Positions 1-18,380 of a DNA stretch of 64,000 bases are shown piece after piece; position 1 is the first letter of the stretch, and the number at the start of each line of letters is the position of its first letter. A model generated the notes under the pieces. It was not told where the DNA came from. It saw only the letters and a list, made by a program, of their open reading frames with translations, and did no database searches. The DNA is from Capitella teleta. Lineage: Eukaryota; Annelida; Polychaeta; Capitellidae. The position numbers were made by a program, and so were the translations under genes. The DNA is taken from assembly GCA_000328365.1 (NCBI GenBank), contig KB292234.1, forward strand, positions 214,897 through 278,896, in the 5' to 3' direction.

Positions 1-378
1 TGCAGAATATTTATCCATAGTTGGAGTGGCCTCTCGTTGAATACACGGGGCCTTTTTACCAGATCACCGACGTCATTAAGGAAGTCACCTCACTGCACGC
101 AGTTATCAGTTAAGCAGCAGATGTCGCTGTCAAGCATGCACAATTGAGAAAGGCACAGCGTGGCTCAGTTGCTTTGTCGCCTGACTGCAATTAGATGTCA
201 CCTGGGAAGCCCAATGTCCGGAATTCGAGTTTAATACACAGTACGATTATTAAGCCATGAATTTCAGTGGAATATATATAATTAATACAATAACTGAAAC
301 AAAACATACCCAAATGACTATATTTCTGGAGGTATCCATCTATACAATAGATCAAAACACTTTGTTACAGTGTCACAG

Positions 379-498
379 TTAGTACACCCATAGGTAGTAC
401 ACCCATAGTTAGTACGCCCATAGCTAGTACATCCATAGCTAGTACACTCATAGCTAGTATATTCATAGCTAATACACTCATAGCAAGTACACCCATAT
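379..498. repeat. 15-bp minisatellite, about 8 units
   Basis: Tandem copies of a unit close to TAGCTAGTACACCCA run through this stretch with one or two substitutions per copy. Read on the minus strand it gives a periodic V-L-A-M-x peptide, which is an effect of the 15-bp (5-codon) period and not evidence of a protein. Confidence 0.85.
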
Positions 499-1261
499 CG
501 TTAAAAAGCAAACGTGAGACAGCTATTGTCCGTGTATTCCGAAGAATCTGTGCTTTAGGACTGTCTAAGAAGAAATTGTTTATAACTAGCAGTGTTTGAG
601 GCATTAAAATCACTTTGTTGACAGCGCTAACTATCCTATTGCTAAGACCCTCGGTTTTATGGATAATCTCCACTCTCCATATCATCCAATGCATGCACAT
701 TGTTTCAGTGAAGTAGATCTTAAAAGGGAACAATGTTCAATGTAGGCTTGCTGTTATCAGTTTATGATTCGTCGCAATTCATACGTGTAACACATGGAGT
801 TAGGTGGACTACTCCCTAAATAAATCAAATTTGAATTTCGCTTTGATGTAGTGGTCGATTTCAGGTGATCGCAATGTCATAAAGGCAATTATTCATTACA
901 CAATGTGCGATGCGCTCAGCAGTTTTGATGAAAAAAATATCACACTCGTCTGGTTTCGAGTTATAAAATGGCTTTTTAATTGGTTTCGAATGAAGCGCAA
1001 CACTGACAGATCGGTTAAAAATGGGCTCTCTGCAATCATAAAAGCCAGTAGAAACGATATAAAGTGTAAACAAGTTCCAAAATAAACACAATAATTATTA
1101 ACAAAATTACTACATCAAAGAGGTTGGCGGTAGACGATCGCTATTCTCGTATGCAAAAGCAAATCAGCTTTAACCAGGCCAAAGCATTGGATTTGCTTGA
1201 CGATCTGCTGAGTAACCCCTGCTCCTCCTGGGCTGCTCATTAAGAGTAGAGAATTCGGGCA

Positions 1262-1500
1262 TTAGCTAATAATAATGATAGTATTTTTATTGCAACATAC
1301 AAAAACAGAAGACATACAAAAATACAAGTAATTAGAAATACAGTGCTGCAAACGACGAAGAAGCCCGATGGTTTATTTACGTGCACCGATTTTATCTTAA
1401 ATATAAAACGTTTTTTAGCATATGAACTGATCAGAACAAAAGACAAGAAAAGCGTTGAAGGGGAAAAAAACAAACGAAGGAAAAAATAAAATAACGAATC
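1262..1500 (-). mobile_element. Probable 3' end of a retroposon (LINE or SINE)
   Basis: Read on the minus strand, an AATAAA hexamer (1291-1286) is followed directly by a short ATT-rich simple-repeat tail. The same arrangement is seen at 9.2, 13.7 and 41.5 kb in this window and is typical of non-LTR retroposon 3' ends. No coding part is recognisable and the upstream limit is a guess. Confidence 0.35.
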
Positions 1501-3683
1501 CACAGAGCATTACAGTTCTGACGAAATGAACATTGCCTAATGGGTTAGCTAGAAATTGTGCGGGTAAACATTCTTTAACATAACAAGAGGACTTTGATAG
1601 GCAACAAAATTACGGAACATTGTCTACCATGGAGTGACCCCATCTGGATTCATAAGAGTGACAGCAAAACGACAGGACTGAAACATTTGACGATCTTAAG
1701 GGTAGGACTGGTTCAAGACAGCCATATTTACTGAATGTGCGACAGAGTAGGAATTCGACCGACAAATATATGCAGAGAAACTTTTGAAATCGGCCCAGGT
1801 AGGGAGAACGGGACTCAGATCCCACGAAATACCTCAAATCCGGGTAAGGAATATCAGGAGATCCGACAATATCTTCAAAAGAAAGCTCAGCCATACATGT
1901 CTATGCTCATTACAAACTTCTTGAAGAAGGAAAATGGACTCATGAACTCATGGCATTATCATGGTTGGCCCAATTTGTCGCCAAGTGTACACTTATGGGA
2001 TAAACCGAAGTCACTAATTCCTCATTGCCTCCCATTTCACCTCACGAGCACCGATTTAGGGCTGTCACAAAATAGCACAAAATAGAGTTGAGAGGCTCAT
2101 TGAGAAATTTGACCCGAAAATTATCTTATGTCTTATAGGCGCGTGAGTCAGAGGACTTGAAATCATCTGAGCATGAAAATCGAACTTTTTTACCGTGTCG
2201 ATTGTTGCTCGAATTAAACAATGTTTTCTTAGAACTTCCAGGAATCTGTTTGCGTGTCGTTTACCCCCAATTCCTCGTGTCTCTGTAATGTATAACCCGA
2301 TAATGGTGACCGCATAACCAAGGGCATTTCTTTTGCGCCATCTGTGGAATTTCTCAAACAGTCCAACATAGCGATGATAATCAATAATCCGATTGCAGGA
2401 ATGATATGGCACCACTACAGATAGCTCACACGTGAGATTGCATCAATGATTGAAAGAGAAGACGATCATTGCATCTGTGTAAAGAATTATGAGATTGTCC
2501 TCTGTTCGAGGAAAGTGTCACATTAAATGTCTTTGCCGGGAAGTATTGCCCATTCAACTCGTTGATGTGTCTGGTCAATAAACACAAGATAGATCATAAA
2601 GTCTCAAGGATTTTGTAATGAGGAGAATGTCATTAAACCATCAGACTGGCGGTTGATAGAACAACATAGACTAGTTGATAAAAATAGAAATGTGTGAATA
2701 CGTGCAGTTTGGAGATGACATAATACATGCGTGCCCTTCACTATTGAATTATCTCTTTCGGATGCAAAGCAAAAATATCCAGGAACAAGTTTATCATCCA
2801 TGAATAGAGAGGCAGTTGTAAGACTTCAATACAGAGTGCGTAGTATGTGGTTGCGTTGGCAACGAGAAGAAGACGTGTTAAATAGAAGTTCAGCAGATAA
2901 TTCCTTTTGTCGGGCGGCCACTTTCACTGGCATTAATTATTATGAAAATGTGTCTGGAATTGGAACGACAACAAAACATTGTGTTCTGAAAGGAATGGTG
3001 CATTCGATTTGTCTTACGTGAAACCTTCCATTAAGCTTGCAGTTATTCGTGCAAGTAAAATTTGGAGATATAAAACAAACAAAAAAGCACAGAGCACGTG
3101 TCTCCGGGTAGGTCGCTTCTTTTGTGTTATTTCCATTTGCAGATTTTAAGCCTTCGCTTGATTGGAACATGACATTGAGATCTGAGTGATTCTGTTGCCT
3201 GCGCTTTTGTTTGTTGTGTGTGGGAGTTTAGTTCATCTTGTGTCTGAACAGTTCTCTGAGGTAAGAACGCATCAACAAAGGTGATGTAGAAATAGAATCG
3301 GATATTAGTTGGAGCTGTTGCCTTCTTTGAGTACTTTCATGTTCCGTATTCAAACGCTGATGATGTTGTGATGCAATTCCTGACTGAATCTATTTTGCGG
3401 AAATTGCGGACGGCCGCATTTCCTATTTGTGATCATTTTGAGCCAAAATTTAATTCGCTTTTCGCGAGATTATACCGCTATATCACGAGTCACCCATGCA
3501 ATGACGCATCTATCTGATTAGTATACATACGCTGGCTTCCCAATTACCCTAAATTTCTTAAGCTCTGACCTCAAATCTAATATTTGATATTATAATTATA
3601 TCCCTGATAATCATTACTAACACAGATGTGCAACTTATGTGCAGCATAATAATTATTCAGCTTCTCTCAAATTTCGTAGTTAT

Positions 3684-3741
3684 GCTATCTCATGCATATG
3701 CATGTCTCACTAAGTGATGACATGCATATGCATGAGATAGC
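3684..3741. repeat. Perfect 23-bp inverted repeat (hairpin)
   Basis: The arms at 3684-3706 and 3719-3741 are exact reverse complements, separated by 12 bp. The loop is itself nearly self-complementary (TCACT/AGTGA), so the palindrome extends almost to its centre. Each arm contains ATGCATATGCAT, itself a palindrome. No flanking target duplication was identified. Confidence 0.85.
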
Positions 3742-6700
3742 ACTGAGCATGTGATGCAATTTACGATATTTATATGCATGAGTATTTAGTCATCCGGCCA
3801 TGAAGTTCAAGGAACAATTCCCATGCTTTACTCTATCATGTAAATATCCTTCTCACTGGATGCTCCTGAAATAGGATGCGCCACTAGCATAAGCACGAAC
3901 CCTCGATTGCAATGTTGCATGCGTCTCCTGCATAAGCACATGACCCAATGACGATGTCCATATCAGGCCAAGTGATGCCACAACAATGTGTTCGTATGTA
4001 ATATGGATTAGAGGACTTTTCTGTGGACGTGGCAGCATTTCAAAGTGACAGCTCAAAAGTGCAAGTGTTTCGGTCACTTTTTATTATTAGGTCATCTAAC
4101 GGAAATGTATTTCAACGGGTAAAATTATAAGGTACCTCATAATTATGTATTATACTATATTGGCTTGTGAAAATTTAAACTCCTTTTTTGGCATATTTGG
4201 GTGTTTGGGAATCCATGATGCTGATAGGCTTCATGTTTGACAATTCCTATTAATCTTAATTCTATATCATGCACTAACCAGTTTTAAAGTTATCAAAACG
4301 GTACATTTTGAGAGAATGTATTGGGCGTTTTGGCTTGCTGTTCTATATAAATTTTTTTTCAAATCGTCCACGAGTTAGATTGATCCGTCCCTCCAGCCAG
4401 ATGTCCTCTGATTAAACGGATTTTCTCCTTGTCCGAGAGATTGAACACCGTGCATTGAATATACACTCAAACTCCATTCAAGTTAGAATCACACTCACAT
4501 TATACTGTTAAATACTAAATATTTCATGATTACTTCATGCTTGATATACAAAGTACTTCATATCCTCCAGCATCAAGATTAGCAATGCTCCAATATTTAT
4601 TAGGTTTCACAAACTCTTCAAACGCCAATATCAACCTCCTTGATATATTCTGATGAGCAGCGTCATTCTGGAAGCCAAAATGTTCCTAATAAAAAAAATA
4701 GAAAGGATGAGATTGGATTTGGATATTGCATTTGACATCGACAATGGATGCAATCAACGCTAATCTCTATGATCACAAAGTAGGAACCCACAACAACTAA
4801 TCGCAGCATGCGAGCTCTCAATCTACTGGTTAATCCGGTCTTACAGCCTCCCATTTCAAGGTCGTTCAATATCTATTAAAAAAAAGATTACAAGGTTAAA
4901 AGAAGTAAGAACAACATTCAAAAGTGCTACATGTGCTTGTTAACGATATGATGAGAGAAAGTTGAGTTTATCCCGAGGCATTGCACCCATGGAAGGCACC
5001 AGCACATCTCGCTGCCAGGAGAGTCCATTACTCTTAATGCCCATTTCGTCTGCTGCCTACCCCCCCCCCCCCTGTACTTGTCGTAATGGAATCAGAACGA
5101 AGGGCAAGCCCAAATAGGTTTTGGTGCAGCACGTGTTCTGTAACGGGGACAATAGGTCCAAAAACTACTACCTTGATGTCAAGGAGACGTGGTGTTTCGG
5201 TTACCTTGAAATTTGTACTCATATGATAAGGATATAACTTGCTACTATATCTGGACCCACTCGGCAGTTGTCTTATTAATGAATCAAATTGTTAAATAAC
5301 TCTCAGCTTGTATCAACGAGGAATGTTATTTGGTGTGCGGCCAAGGTCAAAAAACGGTCTAAGTACAGATATGTGAGGGAGCTTACATGCTACCGCTCTC
5401 TCCCAGGGCTGAACCACAGCTAACACCATTGTTTTATGGTCTGAGATGTCCTACAAAAAGGCTGCAGATTCCCTCAAAGTTCTCAAATCAGCTCCCAGCA
5501 GCTCTTTGATGCAAAGCTCAGCGGTCGTCCCCTCTTTGTACTTTCGATAAGGATAAGTTTATCGTCTTATACATCTGGATGGAGACACCACTAAAGGCAG
5601 ACTAATGATGCACAGATCAAAGTGCTAGGCATAGGCTATATCGACAAGGCGTTGCACATGCGGGAAGCTAAGAGATTGCTGGTGTACGCATCCGTCGAAA
5701 AGTTTGGTTGTTATAGCAACAACGACTGAATATCACTGCTAAAAAAATAAAAACAGGAAATGCTTATCTAAACATTATTCATTAATACATTTTTAAGAAG
5801 AATAAATAAATATTTATATTAAATTTAGTTTTACATTCGATTACTGATGTAGTGTTTTCCAGATTGTGTTATTAATTATACGGTGTTTTTATTATAAATA
5901 ATAATAAATATGTAATTAGTTCATGTTGTATAAGCAATGGTTAATAAATATGTTTTTAGGTGATGTACTTTTAAAAACATCAAGCGATTGAGTTTAACGT
6001 AAAACCAGAATAACCAGTCAGTATGCAGCTTACAGAATGCAACCAAGTAATTCACTCACGAATCGGACATTTCGCTACTGTTTATACCGACTGATATTAC
6101 ACTATAATATAACATGATAATCATATATTATTCTAAAGGTGTGTTGTCAATTAGTGTTACTATAAATAGACAGCAATACATTCATAACCTCGCTGCAAGT
6201 TCCGTATTGTGCCCGGATCTTTCGAATGAATTACCGGCCATTTGTAGCCCATCGTCATATTTGACCTCACCCCCTTTGGGGCTTATGTAGCAAATCATTA
6301 AACGGACAGCGAAACTTTGTGGTGTCGGAATAATGACTTGACCCGGAGGATTTATAGCTTCCACTATGACACGAAGGTTGCAGAAGGTGCCTAGATGCAT
6401 ACTTAAACAGCACGTGGTGACGGAGTGCACTAAGCGAAATTACTCACACCAGGCTGTGATTTATTTCAAATAATAGAAGTTGTGAATTGACGTATATTGA
6501 GTTATTGACCAGCTATGAATTTTACAGTATAAGTATAATCCGAGCGATACGTGCTGATAACCACAAACAATCCCTTTGGATCGATCGAAAATAATAGGGG
6601 AGGCCCTTAAGGCCATTCATTTGCCATCCGCATAAATGCATGAGGATTGAAGGAGTCATCAAACCAAATTGTCTTTATTCCAGTGCGGATTTTATTGCTT

Positions 6701-6816
6701 CTATTATTTAGTATACAATACAATGCTATTGCAAGTCGGTATGAGCAGTAAGTAGTAAGACGTCAGATCCGTGAGTGAAGTTTGAAATTTATAATGAAAT
6801 GGTGATAGAGGTATGA
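3742..6816. other. Non-coding stretch
   Basis: No gene or mobile element is recognisable. A poly-C run lies at about 5060-5072. The stretch 5,740-5,960 is very AT-rich with many ATAAAT words. Short frames on both strands have no family resemblance. Confidence 0.5.
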
Positions 6817-7340
6817 GCCGTGATGTGGGTTTTACGGCCTCACCCCACTCATTCGGATGGCACGAACGAAAGAACAGAGGCCCAGGACTGGGATTTTCTC
6901 CTTTTCTTATATCATATCCTATATACAAGTCTTGTATCTGGCTCTGATTGTTCCATTGTATGCACTATTTCATTTCATATGTCTTTAAGCTCATCATGTA
7001 CAATGTACACAATAGTTATATTCTTTATATTCTTTATTTTTATTTTTATTTTTTATTATTTAATTACATTCTTTGAAGCAATAAACTATTATATTATCTT
7101 ATCTTATCTATCTTATCTTATCGATAAATTCCAAGGGTTTTTTTCTCTGCTTGTTACCATATGGGCAGAAGTTCACAACCTCGACATCGTTACGTAGACA
7201 GCACTGCAGAATAACAGAACAATGATAACTATTATGGTATAACGGATTGCAGTCATAATTCTCAATCAAAACGTTGTCCGATCGGTTATCGAACCAGGGA
7301 TCTCGATCTCCACAAAATGAATTAGGTTTCAGATAGAGAG
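6817..7340 (-). mobile_element. Old diverged copy of the tRNA-derived SINE, split by an insertion
   Basis: The left part (6817-6907) matches the 3' half of the SINE that is complete at 42,344-42,674, including the block read on the plus strand as GGGTTTTACGGC. The right part (about 7118-7340) continues the same alignment through the central region and the tRNA-like head, including a decayed B box (plus-strand TCGAACCAGGGATCTCG). About 200 bp of unrelated sequence ending in a TTATC array interrupts it. Divergence from the young copies is clearly higher, so this is an old insertion. Confidence 0.7.
6908..7117 (+). mobile_element. Retroposon 3' end with (TTATC)n tail inside the SINE
   Basis: This insert ends in AATAAA followed by a TTATC/TCTTA microsatellite. 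The junction falls where the SINE itself has CTTATC, so a CTTAT-like target duplication is plausible. No reverse transcriptase is left, so it is either a strongly 5'-truncated LINE or a small non-autonomous relative. Confidence 0.5.
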
Positions 7341-13175
<5,835 letters not shown>

Positions 13176-13682
13176 GCGTCACTTCTCTAACACTTTGGCT
13201 CAAAACCTTAAGGTCTTGAATATATCTTTATGCTCGGTGTGCATGTTAGACGTAACTCAGTTAGACCTGTATTAATCGATAAATCATCCACTCATTAAAA
13301 TTGCATGGTAAGAGAGAGAGATGGGGGAGAAGAGATGGAAGTTCCCAGTAATTATTACCGTGTTTCTACTTTCTAGTCATAATTACAAGTTAGTTAACAG
13401 GGCAATAATTTCTCTTGAGATTTGTCAAACTTCATGATAGACGGATAATTAATTGATTAATTAGCTTCACTAACTAATTGCCAGCTTCTGTGTCCATGTC
13501 ACTGCTGAGTATTGGTGAGTCACCACTGCCACAATATGTTCAGTAGTTTCTGTAAATTTACCAATCAGGATTTCACAGATAAGTTGTAATTGGTGGTTGG
13601 TTATCAGGGCATTCATGGTCACAACGTGAGCTTACTCTCCGGTATGGTGGAACATGCAGGTTTTTCATTCTAGATTATTATT

Positions 13683-13893
13683 ATTGCAGGACAGCATAAT
13701 GGTGCATACAATAACGAAAGGAAGGTTAAACAAAATTTCTGATAAATTCAAAAAAAAATGTTCGTCATAATTGTAATATGTTCAGTGAGAAAGAAATTAG
13801 GGAAATTATGGTTCACATTTTGGGTGATTTCGGCGTATAAGTTCGGTCATGGGGTATCATGAGATGATGTGGTCTCATCCTGGATTTCCCCAC
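13683..13893 (-). mobile_element. Dispersed retroposon, copy 1
   Basis: About 210 bp match 41,497-41,708 with scattered substitutions. Both copies stop at the same plus-strand border word CCCCACA. On the minus strand the element begins TGTGGGGAAATCCAGG and ends near TTGTCCTGCAATAA, followed here by an ATT-rich tail. A shared 5' border and a simple-repeat 3' tail suggest a short non-autonomous retroposon or a recurrent LINE truncation point. No A or B box was found. Confidence 0.65.
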
Positions 13894-14267
13894 AATCTTT
13901 CTTCTCTGGGGCCGATGCGTCCATCTGCCTTTTTCAATTCCCAGATTGTGCGATGACTTCCCCCTTTTTTAACATTGTCAAAGGTAAAGTCTTCTCATGT
14001 CTGCTTGACGCAAAAGGCCAAAGGTCATCAAAGTTGAGGGTCTGCAGTAAATTTCTCGACTTTAAAGGATTAACAGAGATCAGAAACCAAATATTACGGT
14101 GTATAATGATTTATCCAAATTTGACAGGTGACATGTTTCGCTTCATTCCACTAAATCAAAATGAAAACTGTATAAAGTTACAGCATTCGCGAAATCAAAC
14201 TTTGCGAGAACATGCCAATTACGAACTACTCAGTTATGATGGCACTTAATGAAGTTGGTATTCATTT

Positions 14268-14297
14268 GTTCAGACTAAGCGGTGACTTAGTCTGAAC
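14268..14297. repeat. 12-bp perfect hairpin at the end of the LTR-like element
   Basis: GTTCAGACTAAG (14268-14279) and its exact complement (14286-14297) flank a 6-bp spacer. The right arm is the terminal motif of the LTR-like element listed next. The left arm lies just outside it. Confidence 0.8.
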
Positions 14298-14812
14298 CTA
14301 TACGAAAAGACACACAGACGAGGGCTGAATGATCTCCAATTTTATTTGTTGTGGTCCAGATGAAAGGTGGTCGAAGGTGGGAATAGATGCTGGTTTGGTG
14401 GGGTTTATATAGGAACAAACAGGGATATATTAATATCCATTGAACGGGAATCCGTGGGTAAGTCATATGCAAAACTTAACCATAAGGGAAAGTGCAAAAT
14501 TGGTTAAGTACAAGTCATTTTGAGGAGCACTTAAGGTGCTCTTCCTCATGTACTTCTAAGGGTGATTGGCAGTTAGTGGGTTAGTTAGAGCAGAAAATCA
14601 ACCTCAGCATTTCCTCTGATTATATGGAAACAAAACTTTTGAGATGTGGTAGTTCTCACCTGGAAGGGAGGGGGGGGGGGGGTTAGTGTCGCGAGGGGAG
14701 TTCAATGTTAAGGATGCAGAGGACGATTGATGGAGAGATTGAAACAGGAAAAAGGAAAATGAGAGAACTGCTATAATGTAATCTATATAGGCATGCATGG
14801 GTATTCCTAACA
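14283..14812 (-). mobile_element. Solo-LTR-like fossil, copy 1
   Basis: A 530-bp unit, read on the minus strand, starts TGTTAGGAATACCC and ends in a CAGACTAAGTCA motif, so it has TG...CA termini. It holds a TATATAAACCCC box and a downstream AATAAA followed by a GT-rich stretch, the order expected of a U3-R-U5 long terminal repeat. It is homologous to units at 35,558-36,108 and 48,346-48,894. No internal retroelement region, primer-binding site or clear target duplication adjoins it. I call it an old solo LTR; a non-autonomous element of another class is possible. Confidence 0.55.
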
Positions 14813-16191
14813 GTTGGCGATAAAAATAATTGTGACGATGACCTTGTTTTATTTCAGGAAAAAAAAATTATGGATATTTCACGAGGATTATATGTACACT
14901 AATATCCGAGATTGCCCAGCGATTTAGGAACATATAACATTTCCGAAGCAAAGCCGAGAAAGGTTATTGGCCGATGAATCATTAAGCCATCTCTGATATT
15001 AGCATTTTCTTATCTCCAAAAATGCAACCATTGCCGCTGGAGCAAGCATATCTTTTAACATCGACCATAAATGGTACCCGCTGTGACGAAATCCTTCTAA
15101 AGACGTGGTGCTAATTACCTTTAATACGATATGTGTAATTCGTCTCGTCTGTTATATCCCTTTAGCAATGCGAGACACTGGTATGACTTGGTGACTCCAA
15201 TTCTACATCATTTATCCACGAATTTGTTGGTAACCTCCAAGCTCGTAATAACGAAGACACAACCAATCACTTTATGTTGGCTTAAATTTACTTCCAACAG
15301 ACATCCGGAAAGTATGTCCAAAAAACAAGATCCACAAGTTGTTACTCAGAGGATAATAGTAAGTGTAGAGAGTGAGAGAGTGTGTGCAGTGTCTGTGGAG
15401 TGTGTTCATGGAAAATATTCGTGGCTTATATACTAGAATCAGATGTACAGCAGCCTGCGTTTCTAATAGACAATACAGTCATTTGAAGCCTTCCAAGCAT
15501 TGGCAATCATGCAGTAATGACTGCGTTTGCTTCCCGCTTATCGCTTCTCGGCGAACTTCTGACCCCTATTGTTCGCTAATTTGCATCCTGGCCATCTGAC
15601 CCGTCAGTATTCCTAATTGCCTCTTGAGAGATTGAAGCAACCCCGTGCACGCTCTGTCCGAAGGTCTACATATATAGGCAGAGTATATATAATCATAATT
15701 ACATGTGCTATAATGAGACATCGTGTAAAGTAATTAGACGCACCTGTAAACGAAGAATGAGCAGGGGAGATGTGGCCAGGGTTCTTAACTTGATCTTGTG
15801 TGTAATTGGATTCAGAGTCCGCTGATTGCTACTTCCGGTAGATATAATTTATACCAACGTTGTCTAGGAACCGGAAACTCCTTCTCATGAAAGAGACACC
15901 GGTGCTTTGATCTGCTGTGCTACTTGACTTGCACCGTTGGTAATGGAAATAATAAATAATAATAAATAATAATAATAAATAATAAATAATGGAAATTATC
16001 GTGATTGCCTGCACTGTTTAAGACAATGCAATTTGTCTCGGTTTTAATGCATTAATTACTCTGTAATGTGTTATTGTGCCCCTGGTTTTTTTTTGTTTTT
16101 TTTTTGTTTTTGTTTTATTATGCGGGTGGATGTCTACTTAATTACTACTAGGAATTGGAAACATAATTTTGCATGAATATGTTGAACATTA

Positions 16192-16279
<88 letters not shown>

Positions 16280-17479
16280 TGGTCGGTAATGTTTTGCATT
16301 GGATTAAAATTACAAACAGAAAAGCATTCAACGCCCAATGGCGCATAAAGATCGCGCTAGAATTCCTGAATCGTCGTCAGCTTCAAAAGACTTATGACAT
16401 ATATCATTTATGGCTGTATTTTATTAGATTTTAAAATGACTCATGATGAATTATACTCTGTGCATTAAGTTGTTTTACTCTTTGAATAAGTAACTTTTAC
16501 GTTATAGTTTTTTGTATTTTGTATATGTATTTTTTATCATGTTCATTTATTTTTTTCGAAAAAAAAAGGTTATTTGTTTGTTAACCCCACAAAAAGAATA
16601 CTTTCTTACTAGATTACTCAAATGATTAATTAATATGCTAATATTCTCTTTATAATTAATCAAACATTGTTCTGGTCTTCCATTAGTCTTTTGTTTTTAT
16701 CTGATACGTATTGTGCGCGTAATACAAATGCATGCCATCTCGGTAATTGTTTTTGCGACTTTGATTAATTAGATCCATATTCTGATCAATCCCTCTATAT
16801 AACAACACCCTAAAAATCGGATTTAATCTTCTATTCAGGAATGTGTTATCGAGGTCTACTAATGTTTTCAGCAATAAAAAAAATAATACCTTTTCACTCT
16901 GAAAGCTGTCAGAGTGAGCTATTTCTTAGTGGGCAAAGCAATGGAATTGGGCAGAGAAAGATTTGATGTTTATAAAATAATGCACCTATAGGCTGGACTG
17001 AAAAGATACACTTCTCATAGCTATATTAGTCACCGTTGACCATGGAGCAGATAAGCCTTCTGCTCTTCTTCTCCGTCTTCTGTTATACCATATGTTGATT
17101 AACTTGAATATTACTTTGTGTCTTTAAATAAAAATAAAAATATATAATATTATTAATAATATAGTGTAAACATCAATCCATGATGGTATTGGCAACTGAC
17201 AAGCAACTTATCACTTGTTTTAATGAAATCATCTAAAGCTCAAATATCATTTTTAATAGGTAATTATAATCACACTCTCCTTATATTAACATTGTATCAC
17301 TTTGGATCTGAAACGAACTAATAATGTCGGAATAAAGTTGACCTGGCAAATTGGTTTAAAATGTCCTTCTAATGTTTCAAATGCGTGGATTATTACTCTT
17401 GATGTGGGAATCACTCCACCACAAAAGACACAACGAAGAACGCACTAAACTGCAAGTTATATAAAACTGTGCCAACAAT
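14813..17479. other. Non-coding stretch
   Basis: No gene recognised. It contains AATAAT-type short repeats (about 15,948-15,990), a T-rich patch near 16,087 and the ATT array listed separately. The remainder is AT-rich unique sequence. Confidence 0.5.
16191..16279. repeat. (ATT)n microsatellite
   Basis: About 29 uninterrupted ATT units. The poly-isoleucine frame on the minus strand is an artefact of the repeat. Confidence 0.95.
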
Positions 17480-18023
17480 ATCTGACCAACCTTACCTGAT
17501 CGACAGACTCCAGCACATACAGAACTGTGCAGCCCGCCTAGTGAAATGTGCAGATAGACACTCGCCATCCCTCCCTCTGCTGAAAGAACTACATTGGCTA
17601 CCCATTAAGTTTCGAATAATGTTCAAAATTAATGTCATTACTTTTAAAGCCCTGCGTGGCTTAGCACCACCATATATCTGCTCCCTCATCAATGTTTATA
17701 CACCTGCTCGCCCCCTTCGATCATCAAACTTCACATTGTTGTCTGTACCTAAATTTCATCTTCAATCATATGGCTACCGAACATTCGCCCATCAAGCACC
17801 CATCCTTTGGAACCGATTACCTTCCAACCTACAGAACCAGCAATCGCTTGATGCTTTTAAAGCCCAACTTAAGACTTACTATTTTAACATTGCATTTTCT
17901 AGTATTTAATGATTTTCCTTTTTACCTCTGTTTGTACAGCGCATTTGAATGTTCTTTGATATTGCTGAAAATGCGTTTTAAATGTAATAAATGAAATGAA
18001 ATGAAATGAAATCTGACAACCTT
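17480..18023 (+). mobile_element. 5'-truncated CR1/L2-type LINE with target-site duplication
   Basis: The body (17,494-18,010) encodes the last ~139 residues of a non-LTR reverse-transcriptase polyprotein, ending at the stop at 17,909. The family's C-terminal signature is clear: RLQHIQNCAARLV, LKELHWLPIKFRI, FKALRGLAPPYI, PLRSSN and LWNRLPSNL, all after the catalytic palm. A short 3' UTR follows, then a tail of ATGAA units (about 17,988-18,010). Near-identical 13-14 bp flanks (17,480-17,493 ATCTGACCAACCTT; 18,011-18,023 with one base fewer) are a good target-site duplication. The remaining frame is uninterrupted, which points to a young insertion. It lies about 430 bp upstream of the GPCR start codon. 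Confidence 0.92.
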
Positions 18024-18270
18024 CGAGGAAGAGGAATCTAATACTGTGACGTTTTGTTTCCTTGTGTAGCCAATACTCAGAAAAGTAGAATACTGGGTGA
18101 ACAGGACCCTCGTCTCTTCACCTCGACGAACCACGATTCACAGATATTCGATGAACAAGTGTTCTTCCTGCTACACCACCTATAGCCACCCACTCTCAGA
18201 ATTCTCGAAAGACAGTGAGTACAAAACCCCAGGAGGCTATTCCCGCTCGGCAGCATCCTTCCATGCGGAG

Positions 18271-18333
18271 CATTTAAGCATCACGCGGTCGATCACCGCT
18301 CAGTCTGTGCTCAGGCAGCGCAGAGTGAAGACC
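18271..18333 (+). promoter_or_regulatory. Candidate core promoter of the GPCR gene (TATA-like, Inr, DPE)
   Basis: A TATA-like CATTTAAG (18,271-18,278) is followed by an exact initiator TCAGTC (18,300-18,305). If A18302 is +1, AGACC at 18,329-18,333 sits at exactly +28 and fits the DPE consensus RGWYV. Spacing of all three agrees with metazoan core promoters. Short motifs can coincide by chance and no transcript supports this. Confidence 0.4.
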
Positions 18334-18380
18334 CAAAAGTGCTCGGAATTGCAGAGCGTGGTTCGCCAAAGTTGAAATAC

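Larger units (their letters stand above)
1..3683. other. Non-coding stretch, no gene recognised
   Basis: No open frame here resembles a known protein. Overlapping frames at about 1,610-2,415 on both strands are short, have no supporting splice signals that I could join, and show no family motif. Apart from the minisatellite and the retroposon tail listed separately, I see only ordinary AT-rich sequence. Confidence 0.5.
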
